Of a stretch of DNA of 64,000 nt, positions 1-8,718 are shown piece after piece. Both the position numbers and the translations under genes were made by a program. This stretch comes from Pseudolabrys sp. Lineage in GTDB: Bacteria; Pseudomonadota; Alphaproteobacteria; Rhizobiales; Xanthobacteraceae. How positions within the stretch are numbered: position 1 is the first letter of the stretch; the number at the start of each line of letters is the position of its first letter. The stretch lies in contig JAFIGS010000017.1 in the NCBI GenBank assembly GCA_017849615.1, forward strand, positions 372,001 to 436,000, read 5' to 3'. Below the pieces are notes generated by a model that had not been told where the DNA came from, searched no databases, and saw only the letters and a list, made by a program, of their open reading frames with translations.

Positions 1-1027
1 GGCGCATCAGCCCCTGCCCCGCCAGCAGCGCCGCCACCGTGACCGCGCCGAGCATCGGGATCAGCGCCAGGCCCGATTGCGTCGCCGTCAGCCCCAGCAC
101 GCCTTCGAAATACAGCGGTAGAAAGATCGTCATGCCGACCAGGGTGCCCATCGTGCACGAGCCGGCGAGCGTCGCCGCGCGCACCACCTTGTTGCGCAGG
201 ATGTTGAGCGGCAGGAACGGCTCCGGCGCGCGCGCGAGGCGCCAGGCGAACAGCAGCCACAGCACCACCGAGCCTGCCACCAGCGCCGCGATTTGCGGCG
301 ACAGCCACGGGTAGCGCGCGCCGCCCGACGACAGCGCCAAAAGCAGCGACACCGAGGCCAGCATCATCAGCACCGCGCCGATGCCGTCGAGCCTGTGCTC
401 GCGCTTGTGGAACGGCACCAGCTTGAGCATGTGCCAGGTCATGCCCAGCGCCAGCGCGCCGAGCGGCACGTTGATCCAGAAGATCAGCGACCAGTCGATA
501 TGCTCGGTGAGGATGCCGCCGAGAACCGGCCCGCCGACCGACGACAGCGCGAAAACCGCGGCGATGTAGCCCTGATAGCGGCCGCGCTCGCGCGGGCTCA
601 CGATGTCGGCGATCACCGTCTGCGCCAGCGCGATCAGCGCGCCGCCGCCGAAGCCCTGGAAGGCGCGCGCCAGGATCAGCGCCGTCATGTTCGGCGCCAG
701 CGCGCAGGCGACCGAGCCGGCGATGAAGATCGCCACCGCGCTCAGCATGATGACGCGGCGGCCGTGCATGTCCGACAGCTTGCCGAGCAGCGGCGTCGCC
801 GCCGTGCCGGTCAAAAGATAGGCCGTCACCACCCAGGCCAGATCCTCGACATTATGGAAGTGGCGGCCGATGGTCGGCAGGGCGGTGGCGACGATGGTCT
901 GGTCGAGCGCGCCCAAAAACATCGCCAAGGTGATGCCGAGGACGATCCGGACGATCTGCTTGTGCGTCAGCGGCGATGCCGGCGCGCCGCCGGGCGCGGC
1001 TGTCGAAAGGGGTGGCTGTTCGCTCAT
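1..1027 (-). CDS. MFS drug-type exporter, DHA2 family (C-terminus cut by window edge)
   Basis: Inner-membrane major facilitator, probably a proton-driven multidrug exporter. The roughly 342 residues present show successive hydrophobic helices, a motif A-like segment (GKLSDMHGRR) after the second helix, an antiporter motif C (SVGGPVLGGI) and a WINVPLG segment typical of the 14-helix DHA2/EmrB-QacA branch. The start at 1027 (MSEQPPLS) lies 16 bases after the stop of the cysteine-cluster gene, so the two are probably co-transcribed. The C-terminal part lies outside the window. The substrate cannot be read from sequence. Confidence 0.85.
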   Translation of the reverse strand, partial: MSEQPPLSTAAPGGAPASPLTHKQIVRIVLGITLAMFLGALDQTIVATALPTIGRHFHNVEDLAWVVTAYLLTGTAATPLLGKLSDMHGRRVIMLSAVAIFIAGSVACALAPNMTALILARAFQGFGGGALIALAQTVIADIVSPRERGRYQGYIAAVFALSSVGGPVLGGILTEHIDWSLIFWINVPLGALALGMTWHMLKLVPFHKREHRLDGIGAVLMMLASVSLLLALSSGGARYPWLSPQIAALVAGSVVLWLLFAWRLARAPEPFLPLNILRNKVVRAATLAGSCTMGTLVGMTIFLPLYFEGVLGLTATQSGLALIPMLGAVTVAALLAGQGLMR

Positions 1028-1043
1028 GATGTCACGCCGCGGC

Positions 1044-1568
1044 CTATTTCGGCCGCACCTTGCCGCGCGAGCCTTTGGGCCAGCGCTGCGGCCATTTCAC
1101 GATGTAATCGACGAGATCGCGGTCCGGCACATCGACCTCATTGGCCGAGACCTTGCCGCGCACCGAAATGCCGGCCTCGTGCACCGTCTCCGGCGAGCCC
1201 GAAATCAGCGGATGCCACCACGGCAGGTCCTGCCCCGAGGCCACCAGCACATAGCCGCAGGTCGGCGGCAGCCAGTTGAGCCGGCGGATGTTCCGCCACG
1301 ACAGGCGCACGCAATCATGCACCTTCTTCTGGCGGTTCTTGTAATCGGCGCAGCGGCAGGAGGCGGTGTCGAGCAGCTTGCAGCCGACATCGGTGTAGAC
1401 CGTCTCGGCGGTGTCGATGTCGGTGAGCTTGTTGAGGCAGCAGCGGCCGCAGCCGTCGCAAAGGCTCTCCCACTCGCGCGGGGTCATCTCGCTCATCTTC
1501 TTGGTGCGCCAGAAGGGAAGCGGCTTGTCGGGGGCGGCCTTGTCGGTGATTTTGCGGGACTCGGGCAT
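1044..1568 (-). CDS. YcgN-like cysteine cluster protein (UPF0260)
   Basis: A 174-residue cytoplasmic protein with a dense cysteine array: CDGCGRCC near residue 38, then GCKLL, SCRC and HDC, the pattern of the YkgJ/YcgN zinc- or Fe-S-binding cysteine cluster family. No biochemical role is established for the family. The segment [12 protein letters not shown] and the C-terminal W/P-rich tail also match YcgN proteins. ATG start at 1568; full family length. It lies between the HTH gene upstream and the MFS gene downstream, all on the minus strand. Confidence 0.85.
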   Translation of the reverse strand: MPESRKITDKAAPDKPLPFWRTKKMSEMTPREWESLCDGCGRCCLNKLTDIDTAETVYTDVGCKLLDTASCRCADYKNRQKKVHDCVRLSWRNIRRLNWLPPTCGYVLVASGQDLPWWHPLISGSPETVHEAGISVRGKVSANEVDVPDRDLVDYIVKWPQRWPKGSRGKVRPK

Positions 1569-1645
1569 GGGTTCAGGTTTCCTGCCCCTCCTTCCCGCAT
1601 CGGCCGCGCCGACACAAGAGCGCTGATGGCGAAAGATGGCGCCGC

Positions 1646-2515
1646 TCAGAGCCGGAGCTTGCGCACGCAGGCGAGCGCCGCCTCGATCTGCGCGAGGTAG
1701 AGGTCTTCGGTGCCGTTGTCGCGGGCGCGCGCGACCGGCGAGCGATCCGTCCCGCGCGTGGCGCGGAAGCGGTTATAGGCGGCCATCGCCGCGGAGACGG
1801 CGTTGATGGCGGCAATGCGCGCCTCCCAGACCTGCCGCTTGTCAGCCCTGGCCCACGCCTTGGCGGCGCGCGAACCCGCGGCGGCGCAGGACGTGGCCGC
1901 GCGCGCTCGCGCGCCGGGATCGAGCGCCTTGAGGCCGTGAACCGCCGGCCGCTCCGCTTCGGCGCGCGCGATGAAGCGGCCGCCGGCGCCGGTGACCGGC
2001 TCGAGGCCGCTCGCGCGCTGCCAGCGACGGCCGCGATTGGAAGCCGCGGCGGCCTGCCCGCGCGGCCGGACGATGTAACGCCGCCGCCAGCCGCCGGTCT
2101 CAACATAGCGATACAAGGTGCGCTCGGTGACGCCGCAGAGCCGCGCGATCTCGCGCACCGGCACGGCGGAGTCCTCATAGAGCGCCTGGACGCGGGCCAT
2201 GAGCGTTTCCCCTCCCCCGCGAGCGTCAGCGAGCCGAGGGGAGGAAAGGTCAGGGGTGGGCGCGCTTTCTTCTGCTGACTGTCCGGCAAGTTCGGGCTGT
2301 TCCCTCTCCCCGCACTCTGCCTGTCCCCTCTCCCCTGTGGGGAGAGGGCTAGGGAGAGGGGGACACTGAGTCAGACGAACATCCGCCCTCTCCACCTCCA
2401 CCTTCCGCACCGCGCCCTGCCCCGCTTCCGGCGCGAGCGCGAACACCAACTCCCGCCCGTCCATGGCGAGATACTCCCTGCGCGCAGCCGCGCGCGACGA
2501 CTTCCGCGGCGTCAT
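1646..2515 (-). CDS. Helix-turn-helix hypothetical protein with repeat-derived inserts
   Basis: A 289-residue protein with ATG at 2515. Around residues 107-140 it carries a helix-turn-helix segment ([19 protein letters not shown]) like those of terminase-small-subunit or resolvase-type DNA-binding proteins, followed by an Arg/Ala-rich helical C-terminus. I do not recognise a named family. Two G+C-rich palindromic repeats of a type usually found between genes (2211-2244 and 2326-2348) lie within the frame and encode the low-complexity stretches [12 protein letters not shown]-like and [12 protein letters not shown] between the N-terminal segment and the HTH. They keep the frame, so the protein may still be made. 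Confidence 0.6.
   Translation of the reverse strand: MTPRKSSRAAARREYLAMDGRELVFALAPEAGQGAVRKVEVERADVRLTQCPPLPSPLPTGERGQAECGEREQPELAGQSAEESAPTPDLSSPRLADARGGGETLMARVQALYEDSAVPVREIARLCGVTERTLYRYVETGGWRRRYIVRPRGQAAAASNRGRRWQRASGLEPVTGAGGRFIARAEAERPAVHGLKALDPGARARAATSCAAAGSRAAKAWARADKRQVWEARIAAINAVSAAMAAYNRFRATRGTDRSPVARARDNGTEDLYLAQIEAALACVRKLRL
2211..2244. repeat. Palindromic repeat inside a coding sequence
   Basis: CCTCCCC at 2211-2217 pairs with GGGGAGG at 2238-2244 around a 20-base loop. The flanking bases (AAAGGTCAGGGGTGGG) resemble intergenic repeats common in Bradyrhizobium relatives; that last statement is recollection. It is read in frame by the HTH gene. Confidence 0.5.
2326..2348. repeat. 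Perfect 10-bp palindrome inside a coding sequence
   Basis: CCCTCTCCCC, a three-base loop TGT, then GGGGAGAGGG. A second, outer pair of CCCTCTCC/GGAGAGGG-like arms flanks it (about 2302-2312 and 2351-2362). This nested architecture is that of a short mobile palindromic element rather than ordinary coding sequence. Confidence 0.65.
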
Positions 2516-2598
2516 GGAAAGACCCCGTGTTGACAGATGCGATTGTGGAGAATGCCGGAAAACTAGCGGAGCAGCGTTACGCTGTCAAGGATTATATT

Positions 2599-2745
2599 CT
2601 ATAACCGTGGCTTACTGGGTCGGGCGGTGTGACGCTTGCCCCTCAGGAACAAGCCCTCGATCCGGTCGGCATTGAATGCAAACAGCACAATGATCGCCAC
2701 CGAAATGGGAATCCAGGCCAGCGCGAAGATTTCGAATGTCGTCAC
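2599..2745 (-). CDS. 48-residue single-pass membrane protein
   Basis: A GTG start at 2745 overlaps the TGA of the VapB-like gene upstream (GTGA junction), suggesting coupled translation. The product has a short N-terminal stretch, one strongly hydrophobic helix (about residues 5-24, IFALAWIPISVAIIVLFAF) and a basic C-terminal tail (RGKRHTARPSKPRL). Family unknown. The size and shape (one helix plus basic tail) resemble small membrane-active toxins, but this is only resemblance. It is the last gene of the restriction-modification-like cluster. Confidence 0.45.
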   Translation of the reverse strand: MTTFEIFALAWIPISVAIIVLFAFNADRIEGLFLRGKRHTARPSKPRL

Positions 2746-2906
2746 TTCTGCGGTCCCCCAGGCAAATCCTCCGACCGAGACTTCCGGTCTTCGCGCTCCA
2801 GCTCCCAACGCATGAGGTCGATCAGCACTCCGGTAATGCTCTGTCCGCGCAGTTGAGCCAGCTCAGATAGGCTGACGGTCTCTGGGTTCTTGATGTGCAC
2901 GACCAC
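2742..2906 (-). CDS. VapB/Rv0623-like antitoxin-fold transcription factor
   Basis: A 54-residue product read from GTG 2906 (an alternative GTG lies at 2900). The N-terminus VHIKNPETVSLSELAQLRG and the following QSITGVLIDLMRWELERE follow the pattern of PSK-type VapB antitoxins (HIKNPET...LAxLTGES-T-A...ALxERLERE), which bind DNA through a ribbon-helix-helix and normally neutralise a VapC PIN nuclease. No VapC follows; instead the 48-residue membrane protein overlaps its stop codon. It begins 20 bases after the nuclease gene, so it is probably in the same transcript. Confidence 0.55.
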   Translation of the reverse strand: MVVHIKNPETVSLSELAQLRGQSITGVLIDLMRWELEREDRKSRSEDLPGGPQK

Positions 2907-2926
2907 AGGCGTCCCTAAACGGAAAA

Positions 2927-3730
2927 TTATTCGGAGTCCTCGGCGTCATTAGCTTCACTCTCCAGCTCCGCAATGACTTGGGCCTGATTACGCAAAGAAA
3001 CGGTCTCGGCTGGATCACCTTTCAAACGATACGCCTTGAAGACGTGCTCGCGTCCCGCGCTCGGATTATCTAACATCGCCGTCTGCAGGTCGTTGGTTCT
3101 CAAGTCGAAACTGTAAGCAACCACAACGCGATCCGCCTCACGGCGCGCCAGCGCGCCAACTTCAATCAAATCGTCATCAACCACGTCGTGGGCAGGCACA
3201 ATTAAGGTACGCCGATGCGCAGTACCTTTGGCTAGCGCGAAAGGGGTTGGAGCTACATACATTTTTCGATCGCGAACGAGAATGTCTCCGTAACTGCCAA
3301 ACCCGCGGAAACTCTTATTCTTATGAACATATGTATTGTCCGCGTTTAAGAAGCTTCCGTGGCAGAGAACCAAGTCAAGCACCGGATAACGATTGCCGTC
3401 GGGACTGCTCGGATAACGGCCAAACACATAATAGACTTGCCGCCCATTGTGCTCTCCGCGAGGGACCTGGCTATTGCAGTCATAATCTGCATCACGACCT
3501 GGGTAAGCAAGCCCCTTCAGTTCGTATCCCTCTGCAAAGCGAACAAGCCGAAAATCGGGATACGTATTTCTCCCAGGAGAATCATAATTCAACCCAAGCC
3601 CTTCAAGACGCCGCTTAAACCAATTCTGAAAATGAAATTCCTTATCGTTGCGCCCTTCGCGCTCAATTAATTCACCATTGCGGATTGCCGACACACAAGA
3701 CTTAAAAATCAAAGAAACATTCGACACCAT
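2927..3730 (-). CDS. PD-(D/E)XK restriction-endonuclease-like protein
   Basis: A 267-residue protein (ATG 3730; a TTG one codon earlier is possible). Around residues 59-73 it shows YPDF, then ten residues on YELKG: a PD-X10-ELK arrangement typical of the PD-(D/E)XK nuclease fold (Asp60, Glu71 and Lys73 in the frame that includes the TTG). A preceding helix FHFQNWFKRRLEGLGL fits the family's N-terminal helix. It starts 27 bases after the methyltransferase stop, so it is the obvious cognate nuclease of a type II-like restriction-modification pair. No named restriction-enzyme family was recognised. The gene is visibly richer in A+T than its surroundings, a sign of transfer. Confidence 0.7.
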   Translation of the reverse strand: MVSNVSLIFKSCVSAIRNGELIEREGRNDKEFHFQNWFKRRLEGLGLNYDSPGRNTYPDFRLVRFAEGYELKGLAYPGRDADYDCNSQVPRGEHNGRQVYYVFGRYPSSPDGNRYPVLDLVLCHGSFLNADNTYVHKNKSFRGFGSYGDILVRDRKMYVAPTPFALAKGTAHRRTLIVPAHDVVDDDLIEVGALARREADRVVVAYSFDLRTNDLQTAMLDNPSAGREHVFKAYRLKGDPAETVSLRNQAQVIAELESEANDAEDSE

Positions 3731-3757
3731 CAACGCCTCACCTTCGTCAGTCGCAAC

Positions 3758-6007
3758 CTAAGCACCAAATCTAACATGAAGCCTTTCGATCATATCTTCG
3801 ATTATAGAATTACTAACATCAAGCAGATCTAGCGCACCAACGCCGTCGCCAGAACCGGAGAGCCGCCTTAAAAGCTGAGCCATAATAACTATTCGCACAT
3901 CGTTCCTGCTTAGCCGCCGCCCCACGACACGAAACCGGCGGACCTGTTCGGCAGCCAAGGACTCGACCGAAGACCAAAGATCGTCGCATTGACTATCGAG
4001 CTCAAGGCCGGCACGCTTGCGGCAGACCACTATTATGTCCAAATCGATTGGTTCTTTGGCCTGAAGCTTGGGCATGGCTACAGACATTTCAGCTTTAATC
4101 GGATGAACAGCAGTGATAACAAACCGCGCATCCATCAAGGCGTGGAGCACTGACCGCCACCCTTCAGGGCGCGAATGATGATAAGTGAAAGCAAGTATTC
4201 CATCATCCTTTAACACCCGATGAGCTTCCTTTAACACAGCACCAAGACGATCCGTGAATGCTCGCACGTCGCCGTTTTGCACTTCTGCGACGGACCGCGT
4301 CGTCTGCGCCGAGCAACTACCTACAGCGCCAAGAATATGTCGCTGCCAAACATGAAAGAAGTCTGCGAGCTGAGAATAGTGAACATTGTCGAAGAACGGC
4401 GGGTCAGTCAAAACGGCATCGACAGACCGGTCTGCAATATCCGTTGCACTTGAGTCGCCACACGATAGGTACACACGCCTACCGCGCGCAAATTCTTTAA
4501 AATCGTAAGCTACCTGGAATCCGATTTTCTCGGATAGCCCAAATACTTTCTCACCTACCTTCTTCCCATTTCGCGAACTAACACGCAACTCGAATGGGTC
4601 GTCGGCATAGTCAAGCGCCCGCCGAATTCGACCTTCGAACATCGTCGAAAACGATCCAGAACTTTTTGGCGTACCCCATAAGTTGGCCTCCAACGGAACC
4701 CGCTCCGGTTTCAAAATGTGGTGCGCAAACATGTGACGCACCGCCCCGGTCCCCTCGCCTTTATAAGAAGCGAACATATTATTGAATTCGAGAGCCCCCG
4801 AGAAAAGACAGGTGAATAGTTCACGCAATGCAGGGTCCGAAACTAGCTTAATTCTTTCCGCGAGAATTGACAGGCAAAGCAGCTGCCTCGCATTAAACAT
4901 TTCGTGCCAATAGCGGTAATTGTATCCTAGAGCCTGATTTGTATTGTACCCCGGCTCAATTGAAGCAACTGGATAAGCGTCAACTCGATTTTCGAGCTCC
5001 TTTTCCGCTGAAGCATATAGCGCGCGGTCATCGTCTGTCGCTCGGAGATATTGCTTGGACCCGTCGGCAAGAAGCACCAACTTCGCGTACATACGGTGAG
5101 CGGGTGCTCGACCGGTCTCCCTGACTGTTTTCGAGATTGAAAACGCATGTGCGCAAGATGGACAGGCAGCGTTCTGACCTTTTGCCGGGCCCGACTGCGG
5201 GTCAAATGTTTGGTTGCAAGCTAAACACGACACTCGATGAGCATCGTAACTGACGGGATTGATGGCGCCACAGGCGGGGCACAGAGCTTGAGCCGCCGGA
5301 AACTTCTTCGGATAGGCGTTTCGCGCAAAGACGTAAGAAGAAAACAGGTCGACCGGTCTCGCACAGGCAGGACAGTCGAGAGATTTCACCCAGAAAAAAT
5401 AAAGAACTTCCGCGCTTCTGCCATCGGGAAGCTTGGTGCGATAAAACTTGCGAATTAGATCGGCAACATCCTTCTCGATGTCACGAAAGGTGCGGAGAAT
5501 TATTGAACGGTCGTGCGTCGCGAGTGCATTCTTAACCAGAAAATACGCAACCGGGTTTATATCTCGACCGATTGACCTCAGACCAAGCTTACCTGCCTCA
5601 CCAACCGTTGTCCCGCTCCCCATAAACGGATCGAAAATGACCGCATTGTCTATCCGGGTCGGGCTATAAAATAGGTCGAGAACATTTGCTCCTTTCGGCG
5701 CAAAAGTCGCAAGAGCCATCGCACGAAACACAGTCCCAAGACGCTGCGCCCACCATTTATGAATGTGATAAAGCGGGCGATTGATTTCCTTTCGCCAGCT
5801 TTCAATTTCCGCCACGTCGCTAAGAGCTTCAAATGGAAACGCATCATCTTCAATCGCGCGGGGGCCGGGGCGCACAGCTAGGCTGATCGTATTCTGATCG
5901 TTCTGGGTCAAGGGAAGCTGTAACGCCGCCTCGTCCGAAAAGCTGCGCGAACCGGCGCTGCGCCTTGAAGTGACTGGCTCCATTCTGAAATTTGCTCCGG
6001 ATCTCAT
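3758..6007 (-). CDS. DUF1156-like DNA methyltransferase (putative modification enzyme)
   Basis: A 749-residue S-adenosylmethionine-dependent DNA methyltransferase. An N-terminal HIHKWWAQR segment (about residue 84) matches the conserved start of DUF1156 methyltransferases. It is followed by motif I DPFMGSGTT (about 129-137), four CxxC pairs (about 215-288) forming likely zinc ribbons, and the catalytic motif IV TDPPFFDNVHYSQLADFF (about 537-554). Motif I before motif IV with a long insert matches the alpha-type order, the insert probably serving target recognition. ATG 6007 chosen; ATG 5983 has a better GGAG upstream. It leads the cluster and lies just before the nuclease. Low G+C relative to neighbours suggests horizontal acquisition. 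Confidence 0.8.
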   Translation of the reverse strand: MRSGANFRMEPVTSRRSAGSRSFSDEAALQLPLTQNDQNTISLAVRPGPRAIEDDAFPFEALSDVAEIESWRKEINRPLYHIHKWWAQRLGTVFRAMALATFAPKGANVLDLFYSPTRIDNAVIFDPFMGSGTTVGEAGKLGLRSIGRDINPVAYFLVKNALATHDRSIILRTFRDIEKDVADLIRKFYRTKLPDGRSAEVLYFFWVKSLDCPACARPVDLFSSYVFARNAYPKKFPAAQALCPACGAINPVSYDAHRVSCLACNQTFDPQSGPAKGQNAACPSCAHAFSISKTVRETGRAPAHRMYAKLVLLADGSKQYLRATDDDRALYASAEKELENRVDAYPVASIEPGYNTNQALGYNYRYWHEMFNARQLLCLSILAERIKLVSDPALRELFTCLFSGALEFNNMFASYKGEGTGAVRHMFAHHILKPERVPLEANLWGTPKSSGSFSTMFEGRIRRALDYADDPFELRVSSRNGKKVGEKVFGLSEKIGFQVAYDFKEFARGRRVYLSCGDSSATDIADRSVDAVLTDPPFFDNVHYSQLADFFHVWQRHILGAVGSCSAQTTRSVAEVQNGDVRAFTDRLGAVLKEAHRVLKDDGILAFTYHHSRPEGWRSVLHALMDARFVITAVHPIKAEMSVAMPKLQAKEPIDLDIIVVCRKRAGLELDSQCDDLWSSVESLAAEQVRRFRVVGRRLSRNDVRIVIMAQLLRRLSGSGDGVGALDLLDVSNSIIEDMIERLHVRFGA

Positions 6008-6365
6008 GCTAAACAATTCCCATTAGGTAGCACGACGTTTGCTTACGCTGCCGGGTATCTGCAAATCATCCCCGGGTGCTTCTTGCGAGTGCATTGCGCC
6101 ACCTACAACCTATTTTGTTCATGATATGTTCTCAAGGGCGTATTCGGATAAATTCGCTCTCCACCTCCACCCCCATTCCCGCCCCAATTCCCGTTCACCT
6201 TTCGGCCCGATAAGCGCCTCGTTTCGATAGAGAAACCGGCCCCGATGCACTAAATTGGCACGGGCGCGCGGCGTGGCCGGCCTGTCCGCTTCCGGTCCGC
6301 CGTGTCCGGCGGGCGCCGACCCGGCGGCCGCGCACGCTTCGTAACCGTTTGAAAAGTCTGACCTT
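6008..6365. other. Intergenic region between methyltransferase and PBP1A genes
   Basis: Divergent promoter region. The left part (to about 6160) is A+T-rich like the acquired module; the right part returns to high G+C. No recognisable RNA gene, terminator or att-like repeat is seen. The composition switch near 6160 may mark the module boundary. Confidence 0.5.
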
Positions 6366-8642
6366 ATGGCTCTCGACGACCTGCCTCCCGAGACCGCGCG
6401 CCAGAAGCTCAAGCGCGCCATGCTGGCCGTCGACGCCTGGGTCGATTTTTCCGTGTTCCGCTCGGCCGCCGGGCTGCGCGAGAGCTACGAGCGCTTCTCC
6501 ACCTTCATGGACCGCTTCCATGTCGCCGGCGTGCGGCGCTGGGCCGTCGAGATCGCCTCCGAGGGCGCCACGCTCGGGCTCGCCGGCGGCGTCCTCATGG
6601 TGGCGCTCGCGACCTCCGCCTTCCAGATGACGCAGGACGACGACTGGCTCAAGAAATCCGAGCTCGCCGTCACGTTTCTGGACCGCTACGGCAACGAGGT
6701 CGGCACCCGCGGCATCCGCCACAACGATTCCATCCCGCTCGACCAGTTCCCCGATCACCTGATCAAGGCGGTGCTGGCCACCGAGGACCGCCGCTTCTAC
6801 GAGCATTTCGGCATCGATATCGCCGGCACCGCGCGCGCCATCGTCACCAATGCGCGCGCCGGCGGCGTCGTGCAGGGCGGCTCGTCATTGTCGCAGCAGC
6901 TCGCCAAGAACCTGTTTTTGTCGAACGAGCGCACCCTCGACCGCAAGATCAAGGAAGCGTTCCTGGCGATGTGGCTGGAGTCGCGGCTCACCAAGAACGA
7001 GATTTTGAAGCTGTATCTCGACCGCGCCTATATGGGCGGCGGCGCCTTCGGCGTGGATGCGGCGGCGCAGTATTATTTCAACAAGTCGGCGCGGGACGTG
7101 AACCTGTCCGAGGCGGCGATGCTGGCCGGCCTGTTCAAGGCGCCGACCAAGTTCGCGCCGCACGTCAACCTGCCGGCGGCGCGCGCCCGCGCCAACGTCG
7201 TGCTCGACAATCTCGTCGAGGCCGGCTTCATGACGGAAGGTCAGGTGTTCGGCGCCCGCCGCCACCCCGCCACCGCCGTCGACCGAAGAGCCGAGCACGC
7301 GCCGAATTATTATCTGGATTGGGCGTTCGACGAGATGAAGAAGCTCGTCGATACGATGCCGAAGACAATGACCGAGCGCGTTTTCATCGCGCGCACCGCG
7401 CTCGATACCGGCGTCCAGTCGGTCGCGGATGACGCCATCGAAAGCATCCTGCGTCAGTATGGCCGCGAGTATCATGCGGGCCAGGCCAACACAGTGGTCA
7501 TGGAAGTCGACGGCGCAGTGCGCGCCATGGTGGGCGGACGCGATTATGGCGCGAGCCAGTTCAACCGCGCCACCGACGCAATGCGTCAGCCCGGCTCGTC
7601 GTTCAAGCCTTATGTCTACGCGACCGCGCTGGAGCGCGGCTTCAAGCCGACCTCGATCGTGGTCGACGCGCCGATCTGCCTCGGCAACTGGTGCCCGCGC
7701 AATTACGGCGGCGGCTTCCGCGGCTCCATGACATTGATCACCGCGCTGACGAACTCGATCAACACGGTCGCGGTCCGCCTGTCGGTCGCGATCGGCGATG
7801 GCAATCCCAAGCTCGGGCGCTCGCGCATCGTCGAGACGGCGCACAAGATGGGCATCACGACGCCGCTCCCCGACACGCCGTCGCTGCCGATCGGCGCGGA
7901 TGCCGTGACCATGCTCGAGCATGTTGGCGCCTATGCGACCTTCCCCAATCTCGGCATGGCGGTGAAGCCCCACGCCATTCTCGAAGTCCGGACCGGCGAC
8001 GGCAATCTGGTGTGGCGCTTCGACCGCGACGGGCCCAAGCCGCGGCGCGCATTGCCGGCCTCTGTTTCGGCCGACATGATCAAGATGATGAACAACGTTG
8101 TTGAAAGCGGCACCGCGCGTCGCGCGCGCCTCAATGGCGTGGCCGCTGCCGGCAAAACCGGCACCACCAACGAGTCCCGCGATGCCTGGTTCATGGGCTA
8201 CACCGGCAATTTCGTCTGCGGCGTCTGGTTCGGCAACGACGACTACACGCCGACCAACCGCATGACCGGCGGCTCGCTGCCGGCGATGACGTGGCACACC
8301 ATCATGGACTACGCCCACCAGGGCATCGAGGTTCGCCAGTTGCCCGGCGTTCCGGTGCCGGAGCGGCAACAGCAGGTCGCGACGCGGACGTCGAAGGGCG
8401 ACGACAAGGCGCCGGCGGCCCGGCGGCCGACGCTGCTGTCGAAGCGCGGCGCCGAGGCGCTCGTGCGGGTGGAAAGGCTCCTGGACGAGGCCAACCGCGC
8501 CATGACGCCGTTGCGCCCCACGGTGGCGAATGAGCGCGGCAAGCGTGCCGATCTCACCAGTCCCGGCATGCAGGCGGCCCCGGATGGGGGCGGCGCGCTC
8601 GCCGCGGCGCTGGAAAACCAAGCCGCCGGCAAGAGCAACTGA
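6366..8642 (+). CDS. Penicillin-binding protein 1A (bifunctional class A PBP)
   Basis: A 758-residue membrane enzyme that polymerises glycan strands and cross-links peptides in the periplasm. One N-terminal membrane segment (about residues 72-90) is followed by the GT51 transglycosylase domain with EDRRFYEHFG (catalytic Glu140) and GGSSLSQQLAKNLFL. The transpeptidase domain has the acyl-serine motif SSFK (Ser411), SIN (SxN) and KTGTT (Lys597). All catalytic motifs are intact and the length is normal for alphaproteobacteria. The final 70 residues are Ala/Pro/Arg-rich and disordered. ATG 6366 used; there is no strong Shine-Dalgarno. Its own promoter is expected in the upstream gap. Confidence 0.95.
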   Translation: MALDDLPPETARQKLKRAMLAVDAWVDFSVFRSAAGLRESYERFSTFMDRFHVAGVRRWAVEIASEGATLGLAGGVLMVALATSAFQMTQDDDWLKKSELAVTFLDRYGNEVGTRGIRHNDSIPLDQFPDHLIKAVLATEDRRFYEHFGIDIAGTARAIVTNARAGGVVQGGSSLSQQLAKNLFLSNERTLDRKIKEAFLAMWLESRLTKNEILKLYLDRAYMGGGAFGVDAAAQYYFNKSARDVNLSEAAMLAGLFKAPTKFAPHVNLPAARARANVVLDNLVEAGFMTEGQVFGARRHPATAVDRRAEHAPNYYLDWAFDEMKKLVDTMPKTMTERVFIARTALDTGVQSVADDAIESILRQYGREYHAGQANTVVMEVDGAVRAMVGGRDYGASQFNRATDAMRQPGSSFKPYVYATALERGFKPTSIVVDAPICLGNWCPRNYGGGFRGSMTLITALTNSINTVAVRLSVAIGDGNPKLGRSRIVETAHKMGITTPLPDTPSLPIGADAVTMLEHVGAYATFPNLGMAVKPHAILEVRTGDGNLVWRFDRDGPKPRRALPASVSADMIKMMNNVVESGTARRARLNGVAAAGKTGTTNESRDAWFMGYTGNFVCGVWFGNDDYTPTNRMTGGSLPAMTWHTIMDYAHQGIEVRQLPGVPVPERQQQVATRTSKGDDKAPAARRPTLLSKRGAEALVRVERLLDEANRAMTPLRPTVANERGKRADLTSPGMQAAPDGGGALAAALENQAAGKSN

Positions 8643-8718
8643 ATAGCCGCGCCGCCCTGGGCGGCGTAGTCTGCGGCCTCATGCGACTCGATACTCCTCC
8701 CCTGCCAACGGATCGGCC

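Noticed and set aside
293-1279. A 328-codon open frame on the plus strand opposite the MFS gene
   Set aside because: Arg/Gln/His-rich composition typical of antisense frames in high-G+C DNA; the minus strand encodes a coherent transporter.
6110-6140. TGTTCATGATATGTTC near the PBP1A promoter as a possible operator
   Set aside because: The repeated TGTTC units are direct, not inverted, and no matching site was found elsewhere in the window.
6885-8621. A 578-codon minus-strand frame across the PBP1A gene
   Set aside because: It is the codon shadow of an intact class A PBP with all catalytic motifs; no domain or ribosome site on the minus strand.
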